From NCBI GenBank assembly GCA_021234155.1, contig JAJEKV010000031.1, positions 1,915,614 to 1,979,613 of the forward strand: a DNA stretch of 64,000 bases. The letters run 5' to 3'. Below, in pieces: positions 21,763-33,700 of this stretch. Below the pieces are notes generated by a model. It did not search any database. It was not told where the DNA came from and worked only from the letters and a program-made list of their open reading frames with translations. Made by a program: the position numbers and the translations under genes. The DNA is from Isoetes taiwanensis. Lineage: Eukaryota; Streptophyta; Lycopodiopsida; Isoetales; Isoetaceae. Position 1 is the first letter of the stretch, and the number at the start of each line of letters is the position of its first letter.

Positions 21763-24590
21763 TGCTCTACATCTAGAATGACTGCAAGAGCACCCACTTA
21801 TAGTCTAAAATGTTGCAAAAATTTTGACGAAACAAGACAAAAAGGCATGCCAATCGTCGAGTTCAAAGGAAATTAATAGGCGGGAAGAGATGAGGGCACA
21901 GGATGCGGCTATGGCACTGGAAAGCGGTGGTGGTGCAGGATGTCATATCGTGCAAAGCTTGCAGCTGGTGAGATCAAATAATGGTGGTTTTGAGGCTTTG
22001 GAGAAATGGTTATGGCAAATTTAGGGCATCGAAGCAAATCAGAAGAACAAAAACGATGTTACAGGTCCCCAATTTCGGAAAAAAAAACTCTCAGGTTTGG
22101 ATTTCCCTCATGAATACAGGGATGCGAAGTTTTTGGCGGCCAGGTGAAGGAATCAGGCTGCAGCTTAGCTTTTATGCTGCTACTTTCTGTCTCGCTGCTG
22201 CCGCCAGCCACTGCCGCACTCCATTGGGTCTGCTGGGCACCATAGTGGTACGAAGCCATAGAAGAAGAAGAGGCATTACAAAGAAGAGAAGAAGAAGCAG
22301 AAGAGGCATTCTTGTTCCAGTCGAGAAGAAGCGGTATTGAGCCATAGAAGAAGAGGCATTGTTGTTCCAGAGCCAGCCAGCCAGGTAAGTGTTTGATATA
22401 TTCCGTTTTCATTTCAATCTTTCTTGTATTTTGTTTATAGCCCTATATGCTGTATAATAATAGCCATGTCTATATTACAGCCCTATATATTTCAATTATA
22501 GCCCTGCCTATGGAAATTAACTGGCCATGTTGCAAGGATAAGAAGACATCATCTACTACAAAGTCACGTGCTTTCTGACTTGCGGGGTTTAGATATTATT
22601 ATAAAGTTAGTTAAGAATCTGCTTTATCACAATGTGTTCAACAATGGAGTTAGTGGTGGCAAACAGGGAACCTCCTGTTGGATAGATTCAGATTTATTGG
22701 TCAAATTTATATATTTACTTCCAGAATTTATGCATTCAACTTGTTGCATGTATTTGTTATTGCAGGGTGCTTTAGATCTGTTGGCCATGTTTGCAGGCCA
22801 TTCGCTTAAAAATTTCTTTTGTGGCATCTATCTTGCAGTCATTTTTATGTAATATGTTCACTCCATGGCACTCTACTTGTGAAATGTTGCTGCCGCAATC
22901 TAGCACTAATTGTTTCCAACAAAAGTTTGCAGGCAGACCTGGAGTACATCTGCTGTAGCATCATGGTTATTGCAGCGTTCTGACATGGTATAGCGTGTGT
23001 TCCAAAAGATTATAGTGTATTGTGCAGAGTAATTATGTCAATAATGTATAAATCAGCTCTACTTCTTCATTACTTATTTCTACACATCTTAAAAATCAAA
23101 ACTCCTATTTCTTTGGATAGATCTTAGAGACCCAACTCTTATTTAGATCTTGGAAGCCCAACTCATATACTATGGCACTTCTAATAATACTAAAGCGATG
23201 GCACAGTTACAAAGCACTAATATTTATCTGTTTAAATTTATGCAGGTCCTGTTTTCAGTCTCACACATTTTCATTTCTCTTTTGCAGACATTCGAACACT
23301 TAAGGTAAGTTGTTTTTTAACATGCGAGTTTTTTTATCTCCGTTGTGCAATTTGGTGTGTCTTCTGACAGTTGGCCACTTAATGCCTCTATGTGTTAATG
23401 TTTTTTTGTGTTCATTGGATGAAGGTATAATCTTCAGAATATGCTAAATCAAGGGCATGGGATTTTACAACTCATACCCCTGTAGAGCACAACGCTCCCC
23501 ATACGCCACATACACGTATAAAAATACGGTTGCGAATGGGAAATACGCTATGACGAACAACTTGCCAGGCACGAAGCTGCACAACCACAGCAGAACCCGG
23601 CAGAAGCTGCACTACCTGTGTGTTAATTCGGTCCAGCCCAAAGGCCGAATCCAAATCCACAGCCCACTGGAAGGGAGCGCCGAAGATGATCTCTTGCTCA
23701 AGAAACCTGTCCGCTACCTAAACCCATTCCTAAAACAGAGCACCTCATCTGCAGAACCGAAATAGGTGAAGCTGCAAGAAGAAAGAAGAACCCGCTGAAA
23801 ACAAATCACAAGCAACAGAAACCCGCCGAAATCAAATCAGAAGAAACAACAAAGAACAATCGGGCTACATCTTAGCAGAATCGGGCAACAAAGAATCTGC
23901 CTGCTCTTAGCAGCCCCATCGGGTCCCATCGGGCTGCTCTTCGCCTCTATCCGGCTGTTCTTAGCAGCCCACGTGAAGCCAAAACATGCTACTTTCGACC
24001 ATGAAGAGCAACCACAGAAAAACAGGAGCGCCTCAGACCATGGGAAAAAAATTTGGAATCCCCCTTTTTCCGCCAGACCTACGCCCAAATCTTAGGAAAG
24101 AGAGATTTTGGCGACGTAATTGGTTTTAAGGTTAGCCCTTTCTTTCTCCACCATAAATCAACATGAGGATGACATTGGCGTTTCATCAAGGAAGATTGCA
24201 AAACTTATTGCTAGGCGAAACATTGAAAATACAAGAAGATTGCCAGAGCACATCTTTGATCTTTAGTATTTGATGTCTCTTTTCACACTGTACTATGAAA
24301 TTTGCTACTTATGTTCTATGAGCTACTTATGTTCTATAATTTTTGTAGAACTTTATGGAGTATTATGGATTTTGCTACCTATATTTTGTGGTTTTTTTGT
24401 AGCTATAGTAGAATATAATTAAAGTAGTTGCAGAATATGTGTGTATGTTCGTAAGGTATAAATTTGCAACTTAAATGACCCTCCCTTTAATGTAATTAAT
24501 GTGACTAAAAAAGGGTAGTAGAATAATTGATTTGTGAATAGACGTATGAGGTGTCTTATGGACTGATGCGTAGAATGATGCAATAACTAA
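21763..24590. other. CACTA 2 interior, unidentified; purine-rich and CGGGC-rich parts
   Basis: Contains an AGAAGA-rich tract (22,258-22,365) and a stretch with repeated AATCGGGC/GCCCATCGGG units (23,850-23,960). Open frames of up to 119 codons at 21,981-22,340 (plus) and 22,059-22,412 (minus) overlap the purine-rich tract and owe their length to it. A 102-codon plus frame (23,457-23,765) has no known motif. No gene is called. Confidence 0.4.
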
Positions 24591-24594
24591 CTCA

Positions 24595-25085
24595 AAGATT
24601 GATTTCTATCCTGACATTAGAACTGACTCTAATTGTGTCATACTGGCTGACTTTAATTCTAACGCTATAGAAACTCCATTCTGACTCTACTTTTGATCCT
24701 CAAACTGATGCTAAGGCTGTCTAAATTTCGACTCTAATTGTGATGGTAGATTTGACTTTAGTTCTAACACTATGATTGACTTTAATTGTGACTCTAATGC
24801 TGACTCTAATTGTGATGGTAAAGTTGAATCTAATTCTAACACTACGGTTGACTCTAATGTTGTTTCTAATGCTGACGCTAGAGTTACCTCTAATTCTAAC
24901 ACTACGGTTGACTCTAGTTTTGACTCTATGTCTGCTGCAAAACTGACTCTAAATTCTGCCGCTAATTCTGACGTTTAAACGACAGAACGTAGAGTCAGTA
25001 GTAGCGTCAGCCATAACGTCAGTTCAAAGGTTTTTTTCTATTTTTTTCTGTCTAAGTTTATAACTAAGGTCTGACGCTAAAACTG
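24595..25085. repeat. CACTA right subterminal repeat array
   Basis: Tandem degenerate copies of TCTAA(T/C)NNTGACTC-type units, the counterpart of the left array. It gives an artefactual Ser/Asn/Asp-rich frame at 24,772-24,978. Confidence 0.85.
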
Positions 25086-25116
25086 ACTCTAATACCCCCT
25101 TCCTCTTGTAGTGTAA

Positions 25117-27090
25117 TGCGTACATCTAGAGTGCACCATTTCTTAGTCGTTGATTTAGCTTTTTTTTTTTTTCCAATGGTCCAACATCCAAGAGCTCACA
25201 ACAAAAGCCCTCTTTTTATTTTAGGGGCTGAACATGCAAGCCTTGTGGATAGCATTTCAGGGCATTCTTGCAAAAAATTAATGTTCTTGTGATTCAAAGT
25301 TTCCATTGGATTGATTCAACCGTTCGGCTGTATGTTGGCTTTGGAGGAGGGCAGTTTTAAGGTGATAGCATATAGTGAAAATGCCCCAAGCCGTGCCTAG
25401 TATGGGCTAGCAAGATCCGTTAGGGTATGGCAGATTAGGGCGGTGTTCATTCCGGAACAGAAGCAGAGAGCCTTCAGGGCATTGTGGAATGCAAACAAGG
25501 GTGGATCTGGCCGTTTCTGCTTTTATCTTCTGAATCTTTCATCATTTTCTTTGGTCCATTCTACCCCATGTTGATGTTTGTCTTGTCTGTTGGCCTGTTT
25601 TGAATCTGTTTGTTACAGTTTATGCTCCGTTAACGGATTCCGCTTCAAATTTGAGGCAACGTAGTTTCTTTCCTGTTCAAAAATGTGTTCCGTTGTTGAT
25701 CGTCCATCTGCAGGAGTTGAAGAGTTGGATTATAAGCGCTTATTTGGCAATAACTTGCTTTCAATCTTGCAAAGCATTTCTGCAAAATTAGATGGATTGA
25801 GCGTTTCGCAGAGGTCTGAAGTGATCAAATTCGTGGCAAATGCTTCGCTTGCTTTGGCCGGAAATGCTAAAAAGGCAGCTTTTAAGCACAAAATGCCATT
25901 TAGGTCATTCAAATCCGGTCCTTCAAGATATGGTCGAAAAGATTAGCAAAATCCTAATCCCTGTGGATCATCCGGCAGAGCTTCTTGTATCAAATGCAAG
26001 AATTTCAATTTCAAGCTCAAAGGCAGAGGAATTTCATCAAGAGAAAAGAGAGCGCAAGAATCAAACAAGAACATTAAAGAAAAATAGACCGCATGAAAAA
26101 CGATGAATCGTCAAAAGGAAAGGAGAGGCGGTTGAAATTGGCGGGTTGCGACCTAATTTTTCTTCTCAAAGCGAAAAGAAGGTAAGAAAATTACAAGCGC
26201 TTATTCCGGTGACGACATGCCGCGCCATCAATTTAACCGAAAATGAAGGTTACTGGCTATGGCGGAGAGGTAATGCAAGGATTCGCCTCCTCTCCTCCGT
26301 GTTTTTGCATTGCAGGTTTTTTCAAGCGGATGACGGTTTTGGCGGATGAAAACAGAGGCGTAAGGTGGAAGCCGCAGTGCTATGATGGTAAATAATAGCG
26401 AGATCCCCAATTTTTATTGTACTTGTGTTGATCTTCCGGTAAAAATCCAATGAATCGCATCTCTAAAATGTCACAATGAAAACAGAGTCCGGTTCATGGC
26501 AGTAATATTCGAGAGCGAGCATACACAAACTTGGACAATATGACGGTGTTTTGATGTTTGGAATGTTACATCCTTTAACCGAAGTTATTTTCATATACTT
26601 TTCTACTTAAACGCTCACATTATTGGATCCCTTTGGCATTTAAAACACCGGCATTAATTTGCTTTAACTTCATGAGGGATGTTCAAGCTTCTCTAATCAG
26701 AGCATGGGCAATGGCTTGCGTGCCAAGTAATGGGGTGAACAGGAAGGGGGTGAAGATGCCTTAGGATTTCCAATTCTTATGGTTAATTGACAACCGCTTT
26801 TTGGTTAATTCTTATGGTTAATCTTCTGAGTTATCTTGCAAGAGAAGGCAGCGCTAAGTGGGTGCCTTGTACACATATCATGGTCTATTGTGGAAATGGG
26901 AAGAACTGAACCATGCTTGGTTCCAGAGTGGCTCAAAGGACGCACTGGGACTGGTGTAGGGTCAACACATTTTTTCCCATCAAGGAAATCATCACAGTAG
27001 ATGGGTTTCAAGGCCGTTCAAATGCTCTACGAGAGGTGAGCAGCAAATATTTTCTGTATGTGAAGTTTTTCTTTCAAGTTAGCACCTGCA
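25117..27090. other. Sequence between CACTA 2 and LINE 1, one unplaced ORF
   Basis: A plus-strand frame at 25,683-25,946 encodes GVEELDYKRLFGNNLLSILQ and later LALAGNAKKAAFKHKMPFRS, ending with a stop. It reads like real protein and is followed by a Lys/Glu-rich frame (to 26,106), but I recognise no family. It may be the remainder of whatever CACTA 2 inserted into. The first 25 bases or so match the minus strand near 6.4 kb. Confidence 0.35.
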
Positions 27091-27093
27091 CAA

Positions 27094-28023
27094 GAATGAG
27101 AATGAGAATGAGAATGTTTTTTTATCGTCCACTGAGGCCAATCCGCCTATGGGACCCATAAGGAGCGCAGCAAACTTATTACTGTCCGGGTTAAAAAACC
27201 CCCGCCCCGAAGGGTTTTCGAGGGAAAAACCGTGGCAGTAATAAGAATGCTGTCAAACTGTACAAGTATACATCAATGTTTATATACATGTCAAGTGTGT
27301 GCCCGAGGACATAGCTGATCTCGCATGTCCATAACCTCCTGAAGATATGATCCCAGCACCCGTACGGATGCTGTGCTCAATGTCACATGTAACGGCTGGC
27401 CAGGCCTGACCAACTCAGCATATCGTGTCCGAATTTGATCATATGCTGGGCAACTTTGAAGGGTATGAGATTCATCCTCAATGACTCCCATTTGGCAGCA
27501 TTTACAGAGCCTGTCCTGGCGTGGCTCACCAATCCATCTGACTGTCTCAATTCGAAGATGATGTGCCCCTGTGCGAATGGAGGCAATGAGTCTGCGCCTT
27601 TTCATGGGCAAGTGGGTACGCAGGTAGCATTGCGGGCCTCGTTCCAATATGGGATTTATGTGGCGCTGGTAGTGTGCTGTCTTGACCTGTTCAACGGCAT
27701 TGGCATCTCAAAGCTTGCTGAGGAAGCAATCGTCAAGATATTGCCTCAAGCTATGGCGATCTGCCTCTGTTTGCACATGTATGCACCTGTGCTCCTGCAC
27801 ATTCCATCTAGCCAACCATTGAGCTCTCTTTTCCCTCCAGCAGGCCTTGAGGCGCTGCGGCTCCATTGCCATGATATAAGCTAGTTTAGGGAGACGAGCA
27901 TCGTCCATATTGACCACCTTCTGAAAATAGACAATGTGCCGATCAAGGGCCGCCCTCTGAAGAGGCAAGAATCCTGTCTCCTGCAGTAGAATTTGATATG
28001 GGACTGTGGACTTCACCCCTAGT
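27094..28023 (-). mobile_element. LINE 1, 3' part (C-terminal ORF2 region and tail)
   Basis: The minus strand encodes the end of a LINE ORF2. One segment (28,016-27,708) starts in phase with the reverse transcriptase at 30.8 kb once the hAT element is removed. A second (27,647-27,291) contains the CCHC-like motif CKCCQMGVIEDESHTLQSCP, the usual C-terminal zinc-binding region of plant LINE proteins. The 3' untranslated part continues to about 27,117, and the element ends in a short CATTCT microsatellite (27,094-27,117). A frameshift separates the two coding segments. Confidence 0.85.
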
Positions 28024-28414
28024 CAGGGTAAATTTTAAGGAGCTTAAAGTTTTATTGCAAAAATTTAAGGTTGGCTAAACTTCCAAGGAAAGGATAAATT
28101 TGTGTTTTTATTTGGCTATATTTGCTTATTTTGAGTCCTTGATTTATATTGGACTTGGCTAAAATTGATTATTTTACTTTCCACTGACAATTTTAGTTGG
28201 CAACTTTCACAATCCTTTAAAAATCATCACAAAAGCATTAATCTAGCCCCCCTTCCAAAAAAACAAAACAAAAAGAGAAGGTAATGTAAATGATAAGACT
28301 TTCTTTTGGGCATTGATGTGCACTCCTAGTTTATAATTGATGTAAACATCTCTACCTTCTTGGGCTACACAGTATTTTCTCCTTGAATTGCTCCTCTAGA
28401 TTTGTCATATTCAT

Positions 28415-28587
28415 ATCTAAGGATTTAAGTTCAAAGACTTAGCATGGGGATTTTTGCAATATCCAAGTGCATCCAAGTTCAAATCCACCTATAATGTTAA
28501 ATCCAAGGATTTAAGTTCAAAGACTTAGCATGGGTATTTTTGCAATATCCAAGTGCATCCTAAGTTCAAATCCACCTATAATTTTAA
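28415..28587. repeat. 86-bp tandem duplication inside the hAT element
   Basis: Two nearly identical copies of a unit containing GGATTTAAGTTCAAAGACTT and CAAGTGCATCC, at 28,415-28,500 and 28,501-28,587. Confidence 0.9.
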
Positions 28588-29400
28588 AGGTCCATTCCTT
28601 ATTATTTGAATTACCTTGACAAAAAGAACTGCTGCTTGAAAAATCGATGGACAAACCACTAGTTATACATCAGATACGAATAACTAGTTATGCAATAACC
28701 ATTCGGCTTAGCTTCATTCAATATTTTAGATTAACGTCAAAACTTGACAAACCTATAAAACACTGCCATTGCTAAATCAATACGTTTAAGATGGCCGTCT
28801 TCCAAGACTAGTGCAACCTTGACGTATTTTCTTCTGTACGGTACCAGTCTGCAATTGGCTTCAACCTAGAGCATACCATCTTGATTTAATGCCATCGTTT
28901 AGCTGCACACATGTTTAACTAGTACCTGGAATGAGGAAACCCAATTCAGCACCTTTACCACCAATTCTTAAAAAGTCACAAGCCATATGAACACCACCAT
29001 GAATAGCTATTCCAATAGTGATGGTTCCTGCAATTACAGGTGCACCCGATCAATTGTAAAAAAACAAAGAACTATGAATTTTAAGGAAAGACAATACTAG
29101 AACGTTGTAAAACCAAAGGCTATGAATCTTAAGGAAAGACAATACTGTACATGCCTTGTGAAAGCAAAGGTTGTCATCAAAGGATACAGCATTTTCAATA
29201 AATGTGGACCGTAACCATATTATTGTATTTTTAACTTGGTAACACTGCCATAGCAGGACTGATGCACGCAAAACCCATGAAGATTAAAAGATGCATAAAG
29301 TAGACCATGATGCACATGAATACAGAAATCAATAGATTCAGATCGGAGTACAACCTGTATGCATAAATTGAAAAGACCTCTTTTGTAATAAAACCATATG

Positions 29401-29892
29401 GACACATCTATGGTGACAAGTTCCAGGAAAACAGTAAGGGAAATTTAGGGCAAATGGCATGAAATTATGTCTAGAATATTGTCCAACCAAGTGACAACTG
29501 TTTTTCTCGATCTATATAATTCAGTCTATCACATGCTTGGCATAACCTGACCTGAGCAACCTTACTGTTTAAGAGAAGAAGAGTTTGGCAAAACCCTGTT
29601 GCACATAATATCACACAAATTCTATTCCTTGCTAGGTTAAACTGCTGCACCTATGCTTTCCAATATCTGCAGTACACTAAATTATCTTGAACAACCTGAA
29701 AAACCCTTTGAAAAACCCTTTGACACATCTATGGTGACAAGTTCCAGCAAAACAGTAAGGGAAATTTAGGGCAAATGACATGAAATTATGTCTAGAATAT
29801 TGTCCAACCAAGTGACAACTGTTTTTCTCAATCTATATAATTCAATCTATCTGCAGTACACTAAATTATCTTGAACAACCTGAAAAACCCTT
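29401..29892. repeat. Direct repeats at the 3' end of the hAT-borne gene
   Basis: A 130-bp block (29,401-29,530) recurs at 29,722-29,850 with few changes (GACACATCTATGGTGACAAG ... CTATATAATTCA). A second block, CTGCAGTACACTAAATTATC and onward for about 40 bases, occurs at 29,667 and again at 29,851. There it contains the stop codon of the small-heat-shock-like gene. The gene's 3' end has thus been partly duplicated. Confidence 0.88.
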
Positions 29893-30568
29893 ATAGATAG
29901 TCACAGTCAGAACATCTTTCTGCAGCTTTACCCTTAAATCTTTCACTTTAGGACCTTTCAGAATGAGATAACTTCGTTTAAAATTCTCTTTTAGACTTTT
30001 CTTTGCATTAACCATCTTATTTTGTGTAGAGATTTGCAGAGTTCGACCACGGCCAAGTTCAACGGAGATGTCTTCTTCTCTATATCCTAGCTTTTCAACA
30101 AAAAATCGAAAGAAAATCCCAGAGAAGAAAATAAATGGATGAAAACTAAGAAGGGCTAAAAAAGCTCTGTAATACCCAAACCTTCTGCCAATGCTCCAGT
30201 TCAGGTAACACATAACAGAATGGATCCATAAGAAATTCACACAAAATCGTCAAGCAAAATGTTTCTTTACCTGAAATACTCCATCTAAAGCAAGTGCACT
30301 GATTCGAATATGATGTTCTGAGTTGCCTGTAAACATAAATCGAGTGCAAGCCATGAATAATATGTGCTTTGATAAACAGATAAAAGCTTTTGTATGAAAG
30401 CTTACCGATTCCTGTTATTAGCAATCCCGAATCCCCATTTACATACAATCGAAAGACTTCAAGCTTATAATCTACAAGACCTAGATAATGATTCGTACCT
30501 CTTAGGGACGAATGAAGTAGAAAAAAATGGCTATTTCGTATTCTAATGGCATGCACATCCGTCCTCAT
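29866..30568 (-). CDS. Small heat-shock-like (HSP20/alpha-crystallin) protein, three exons, inside hAT element
   Basis: Three minus-strand exons fit in phase: 30,568-30,406 (ATG at 30,568; donor GTAAGC), 30,326-30,271 (acceptor ACAG; donor GTAAAG) and 30,090-29,866 (acceptor AAAG; stop TAA). They encode 147 residues, the usual size of a plant 17-kDa small heat shock protein, without an internal stop. The last exon reads LGYREEDISVELGRGRTLQI and later LRVKLQKDVLTVTIYK. This matches the alpha-crystallin core (GxxxEDIxVE...LxIS) and its closing G/DVLTVTxPK strand. The first 73 residues (HYLGLVDYKLEVFRLYVNGD among them) are less typical, so this is an HSP20-like family member and not a standard class I protein. 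Such proteins bind unfolding clients; I see no targeting peptide. The whole gene, introns included, lies inside a hAT transposon. This indicates capture at the DNA level and makes its expression uncertain. Confidence 0.7.
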
Positions 30569-30770
30569 TGAAGGCGAATCGGCTCACCTACCTCGACTGT
30601 TACAATTTTCGAATGGCAAAAATGTGGTCAAATTTTCGAATGGAAAAATTTCAGTTGTCGATTTTTTTTTTTTTTTCCAACAATGGTCCTCTAACACATT
30701 CGCCATTTTTTTCAACCAAGGCCCTAAAATTTCGCCATTTGGCGATTAATCGCCACTCTTTGACACCCTG

Positions 30771-33700
30771 CCCCTAGTGCTCGTACTAAGAAGGCTTTCT
30801 GGACCTGCTCCAAGTCATTCCAAGTAGCAAGTGATACTACTGGACCCCATACTTCCACCCCGTATAAAAGGACAGGCTCCACTAAGACCTTGAACAAAGC
30901 GTGGATCGATGGGCCCAATCATACAACTCCGCTCTATGACTATTGTTTTGCATTGCATATAGTGCCTTCCAGCCTGCCGTCACTCGTAGCCGTATGGATG
31001 TGTCCCAGTGCATAGTAGAAGGAAACTCCACTCCCAAATATTTGTATGAATGGATGTAACTTCCACATTTTGGCCTCGGTAACTGAAGGAGGGGACCCTC
31101 GGCTGACGTGAAGATGATATGAAAACCACCTTAGTCTTGGCCAGGTTGACGCGCATATCAGTCGCTTGGCAGAATGTGTCCAGGGCATCGAGATGTCGTT
31201 GCATGTCTGCTGGTGTGTAAGCTAGGAGGTCCACATCATCAGCATATATTAACTGTCTGATGATCTGATAGAGAAGGTGAGCTCCATCGCCCCCATTATC
31301 AGCAAGCCAGCTCTCCAATTGATCAATGTAAAGCCCAAACAATGTTGGGGAGAGAGGGCATCCCTGACGAACCCCGATACTGCTATCAAATGGTTGGCTT
31401 GTCTGCTGCAACCGACCCGAGCATCTTTCGTATAGCCTACATTAATCGCGTTCTCGCAAATCTACAGAACCCCGGTATTTGCGCTTGCCCATAGTTTTTC
31501 CCCGGTACGCGTTGTCAAACGCCTTCGCAAAATCCACAAAGCAACAATATAGATCCTGACGGCGGTTCCTGCTGTCTTCAATCAGAGTTCGCAACGTGAA
31601 GATGTGGTCAATGGTTGAGTGCCGGGGTCTGAATCCTGCCTGGGTGAGGGCCCGCACCTCTGCTGCCTCTGCCCAGCCCGTCAACTGCTGCTCGAGAATC
31701 CCAGCAAGCAATTTTGCAAACACCGAACTGACCATGATTGTTCGATAATTGGCTGGGCAGTGTGGGTCACCTGCCTTATATATGGGAACAACTCTGCTAT
31801 TGGTCCACTGCAGCGGGAAACCTTCCTGTAATGCCTTGTTGAACAAGGCGGTCAGCACTGGTATTATGGACGGCCCTGCCCACTTAAGCAATTCTGCCTG
31901 CATACCATCCAAGTCTGGGGCTTTCCCATTGGCAAGACGCTGCAAGCCTTGTTCCACGTCCGAATCACGTGATTTCCAAAGACCGGGCCTTCTTGCAAGG
32001 GGTAATCTTTGCATGTGCACCCCGAGGGTCGATATAGCTGTTGCAAGTATTGTCTCCACCGCTTGGGAGTGATATTCCCCGGGGCTGTATCGCGGCTTTC
32101 TAAGAACCCTTCGCCGTAAGGTCCCGGGATGACGCCCGGAGGTAAAACATTTCCTTTGATGCGCCGCGCGTGCACTGGCTTTCTTAGCTTTAAGGAAGAT
32201 GCGATGTCTCGACCGCATGTGGGCGTAAAGCGAGGTCCCGCGTGACTTGGCGAGCCAGGCGTTTGTGTTCCTTGCACTCGCATCAAACCATTGATTACGT
32301 GGGAAGGTTGTGTTCCCGGAGGTCCATCGCAGCGGCTTATCCCAAAGCAACCTCTACTGCGATCCGAAGTCCTAAGCACATCGGCCACCGCCCCCGGCTT
32401 TGCTCTAGTGTAGGATATTGCAAAATTTCTGCCAGTCATCTATAAGCATCCGGGCATAAGCCCCCGCATGTTCAAATCCAATCAATGCCGAGGCATGTGA
32501 GGAGTTGTTGCACCGGGGTTCGCACAACCCGCCAAGCCAACTTCAAGTAAAGTGGTAAGTGGTCCGAAGTCGATCTCTTCATCCCTATTAGTTGTTCCCA
32601 CCGAAAAGTGCTTGGACGACATGCATATCCCGCTCGCCAGCACCAGCACATAGTCCACCACACTAGATCCGCCCCACGGTTTTCCTCGGGCCTACAAGTG
32701 CTCTTGCGGTGGAAGGCCACCGTGCTAGTCCATTGCGATTACCCGGGTCAAAGATACCGCAGAGCAAAAGCAACCGCTGTCACCATAGCGCTGCGGACCT
32801 GATTTGTCATCCTGATGTCCGGTGGCCAAGCTCCTTCGCGGATGCAACCGCAATATATCATCGATCAAGGGATCAAATCTAATGGGTTGTTCTACCCGGT
32901 ATGCGGCGCATTGAAGTCTCCAAGGAGTATGACACCGCCTAACCTGCTTATGCTCGTGATGTCATCATATAGATCGACATAGAGGTCCGACCCTATCCAC
33001 ATCCGAAAGTGGGTGTGATAGAAGTTGCTTTCGCATGTGGAAAGTAGCAGCAGTCCCACAAAGAGGAGTCTCTCTCATCGCTTTGCTTTGCACACGCACC
33101 CACAGTGCACGGTTGTGCTTTGTCCGTCTTGAACAAGGAGATTGATTGTGCCAAGGTTGTTCGGTAGTAGCAGCAACCCCCACTTCTCGCTTCTGGCAAT
33201 CATTGAAGATTGAGTAGTGCCGGTATCCCGGCAAGTCGTATCCCCCTGTGGTCCTACATGCTCCCATGTTTCCATGAGGAAGATGAGATCCATGTCCGCA
33301 AAGAATCGAAGTTGAGACTATCTCCCTTCGCCATGGGAAGCCCCCGAAATTCCCAGAGACCATGCAGGGCACAATTCCTATTTGTTGGCGAGGCAGCGTG
33401 TGGAGATTCAAAGGGGCACAAAGCAGAAGGTGGGGTGGCGTAAGTAGAAGCAGCCCTCGAGATGTGCGAAAGCAAATGTAAGGTGAGGCAACTTAAGCGG
33501 CGGCGGCAGTAGCAGCGGCAAAGGGTTCCCGCCGCCGGCTGCTGGAGGGTTAGCAAGATTCAGAAAGATTCTTCGGGCGGTCAAAATTTGCATCTTGCCC
33601 CGAATCAGATCCGCAGCCTCCTCCCCGCCTCCCGCTAATGCTTTTAACTTTGGCCAACTCGTGCCTGCGGTCTTCTTGTTGGGCTGGGGTCAGGTCTCGA

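Larger units (their letters stand above)
16149..25113. mobile_element. CACTA element 2, complete ends, non-autonomous
   Basis: The left end begins CACTACAAGAGGAAGGGGGT at 16,149. The right end, read in reverse from 25,113, begins with the same bases, and the terminal inverted repeat is identical for about 43 bases. Both sides are flanked by TAA (16,146-16,148 and 25,114-25,116), the 3-bp target duplication expected for CACTA elements. Just inside each end are arrays of subterminal repeats. A minus-strand copy of the flanking sequence near 6.4 kb lacks the element and has a single TAA. No TNP2, DUF4216 or DUF4218 is seen inside, so the 8,965-bp element is non-autonomous and would depend on a transposase supplied elsewhere. 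Transposition direction cannot be given. Confidence 0.9.
28024..30770. mobile_element. hAT element, non-autonomous, carrying a gene
   Basis: The element starts CAGGGTAAATTTTAAGG and ends ...TTTGACACCCTG, so the termini share the inverted repeat CAGGGT, the short end typical of hAT elements. Both sides carry the same 8 bases, CCCCTAGT (28,016-28,023 and 30,771-30,778), and an 8-bp target duplication is the hallmark of this superfamily. Removing the element and one copy of the 8 bases rejoins the LINE reading frame exactly. No hAT transposase motif is present. Instead the right half holds a three-exon small-heat-shock-like gene on the minus strand. The left part holds two tandem repeats and otherwise unrecognised sequence. 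Confidence 0.92.

Noticed and set aside
22059-22412. Ser/Ala-rich minus-strand ORF of 117 codons
   Set aside because: It overlaps an AGAAGA-rich tract and an equally long plus-strand ORF. The length is due to base composition.
13588-25113. One single CACTA element spanning both left ends to the 25,113 right end
   Set aside because: The 13,588 terminus differs after the first dozen bases from the right end, and its flank is CCT and not TAA. Only the 16,149 terminus matches the right end and its TAA.
29866-30568. HSP20-like exons as an ordinary host gene with a LINE on each side
   Set aside because: The 8-bp duplication, the inverted CAGGGT ends and the restored LINE frame show that the gene lies inside a transposon, not beside one.
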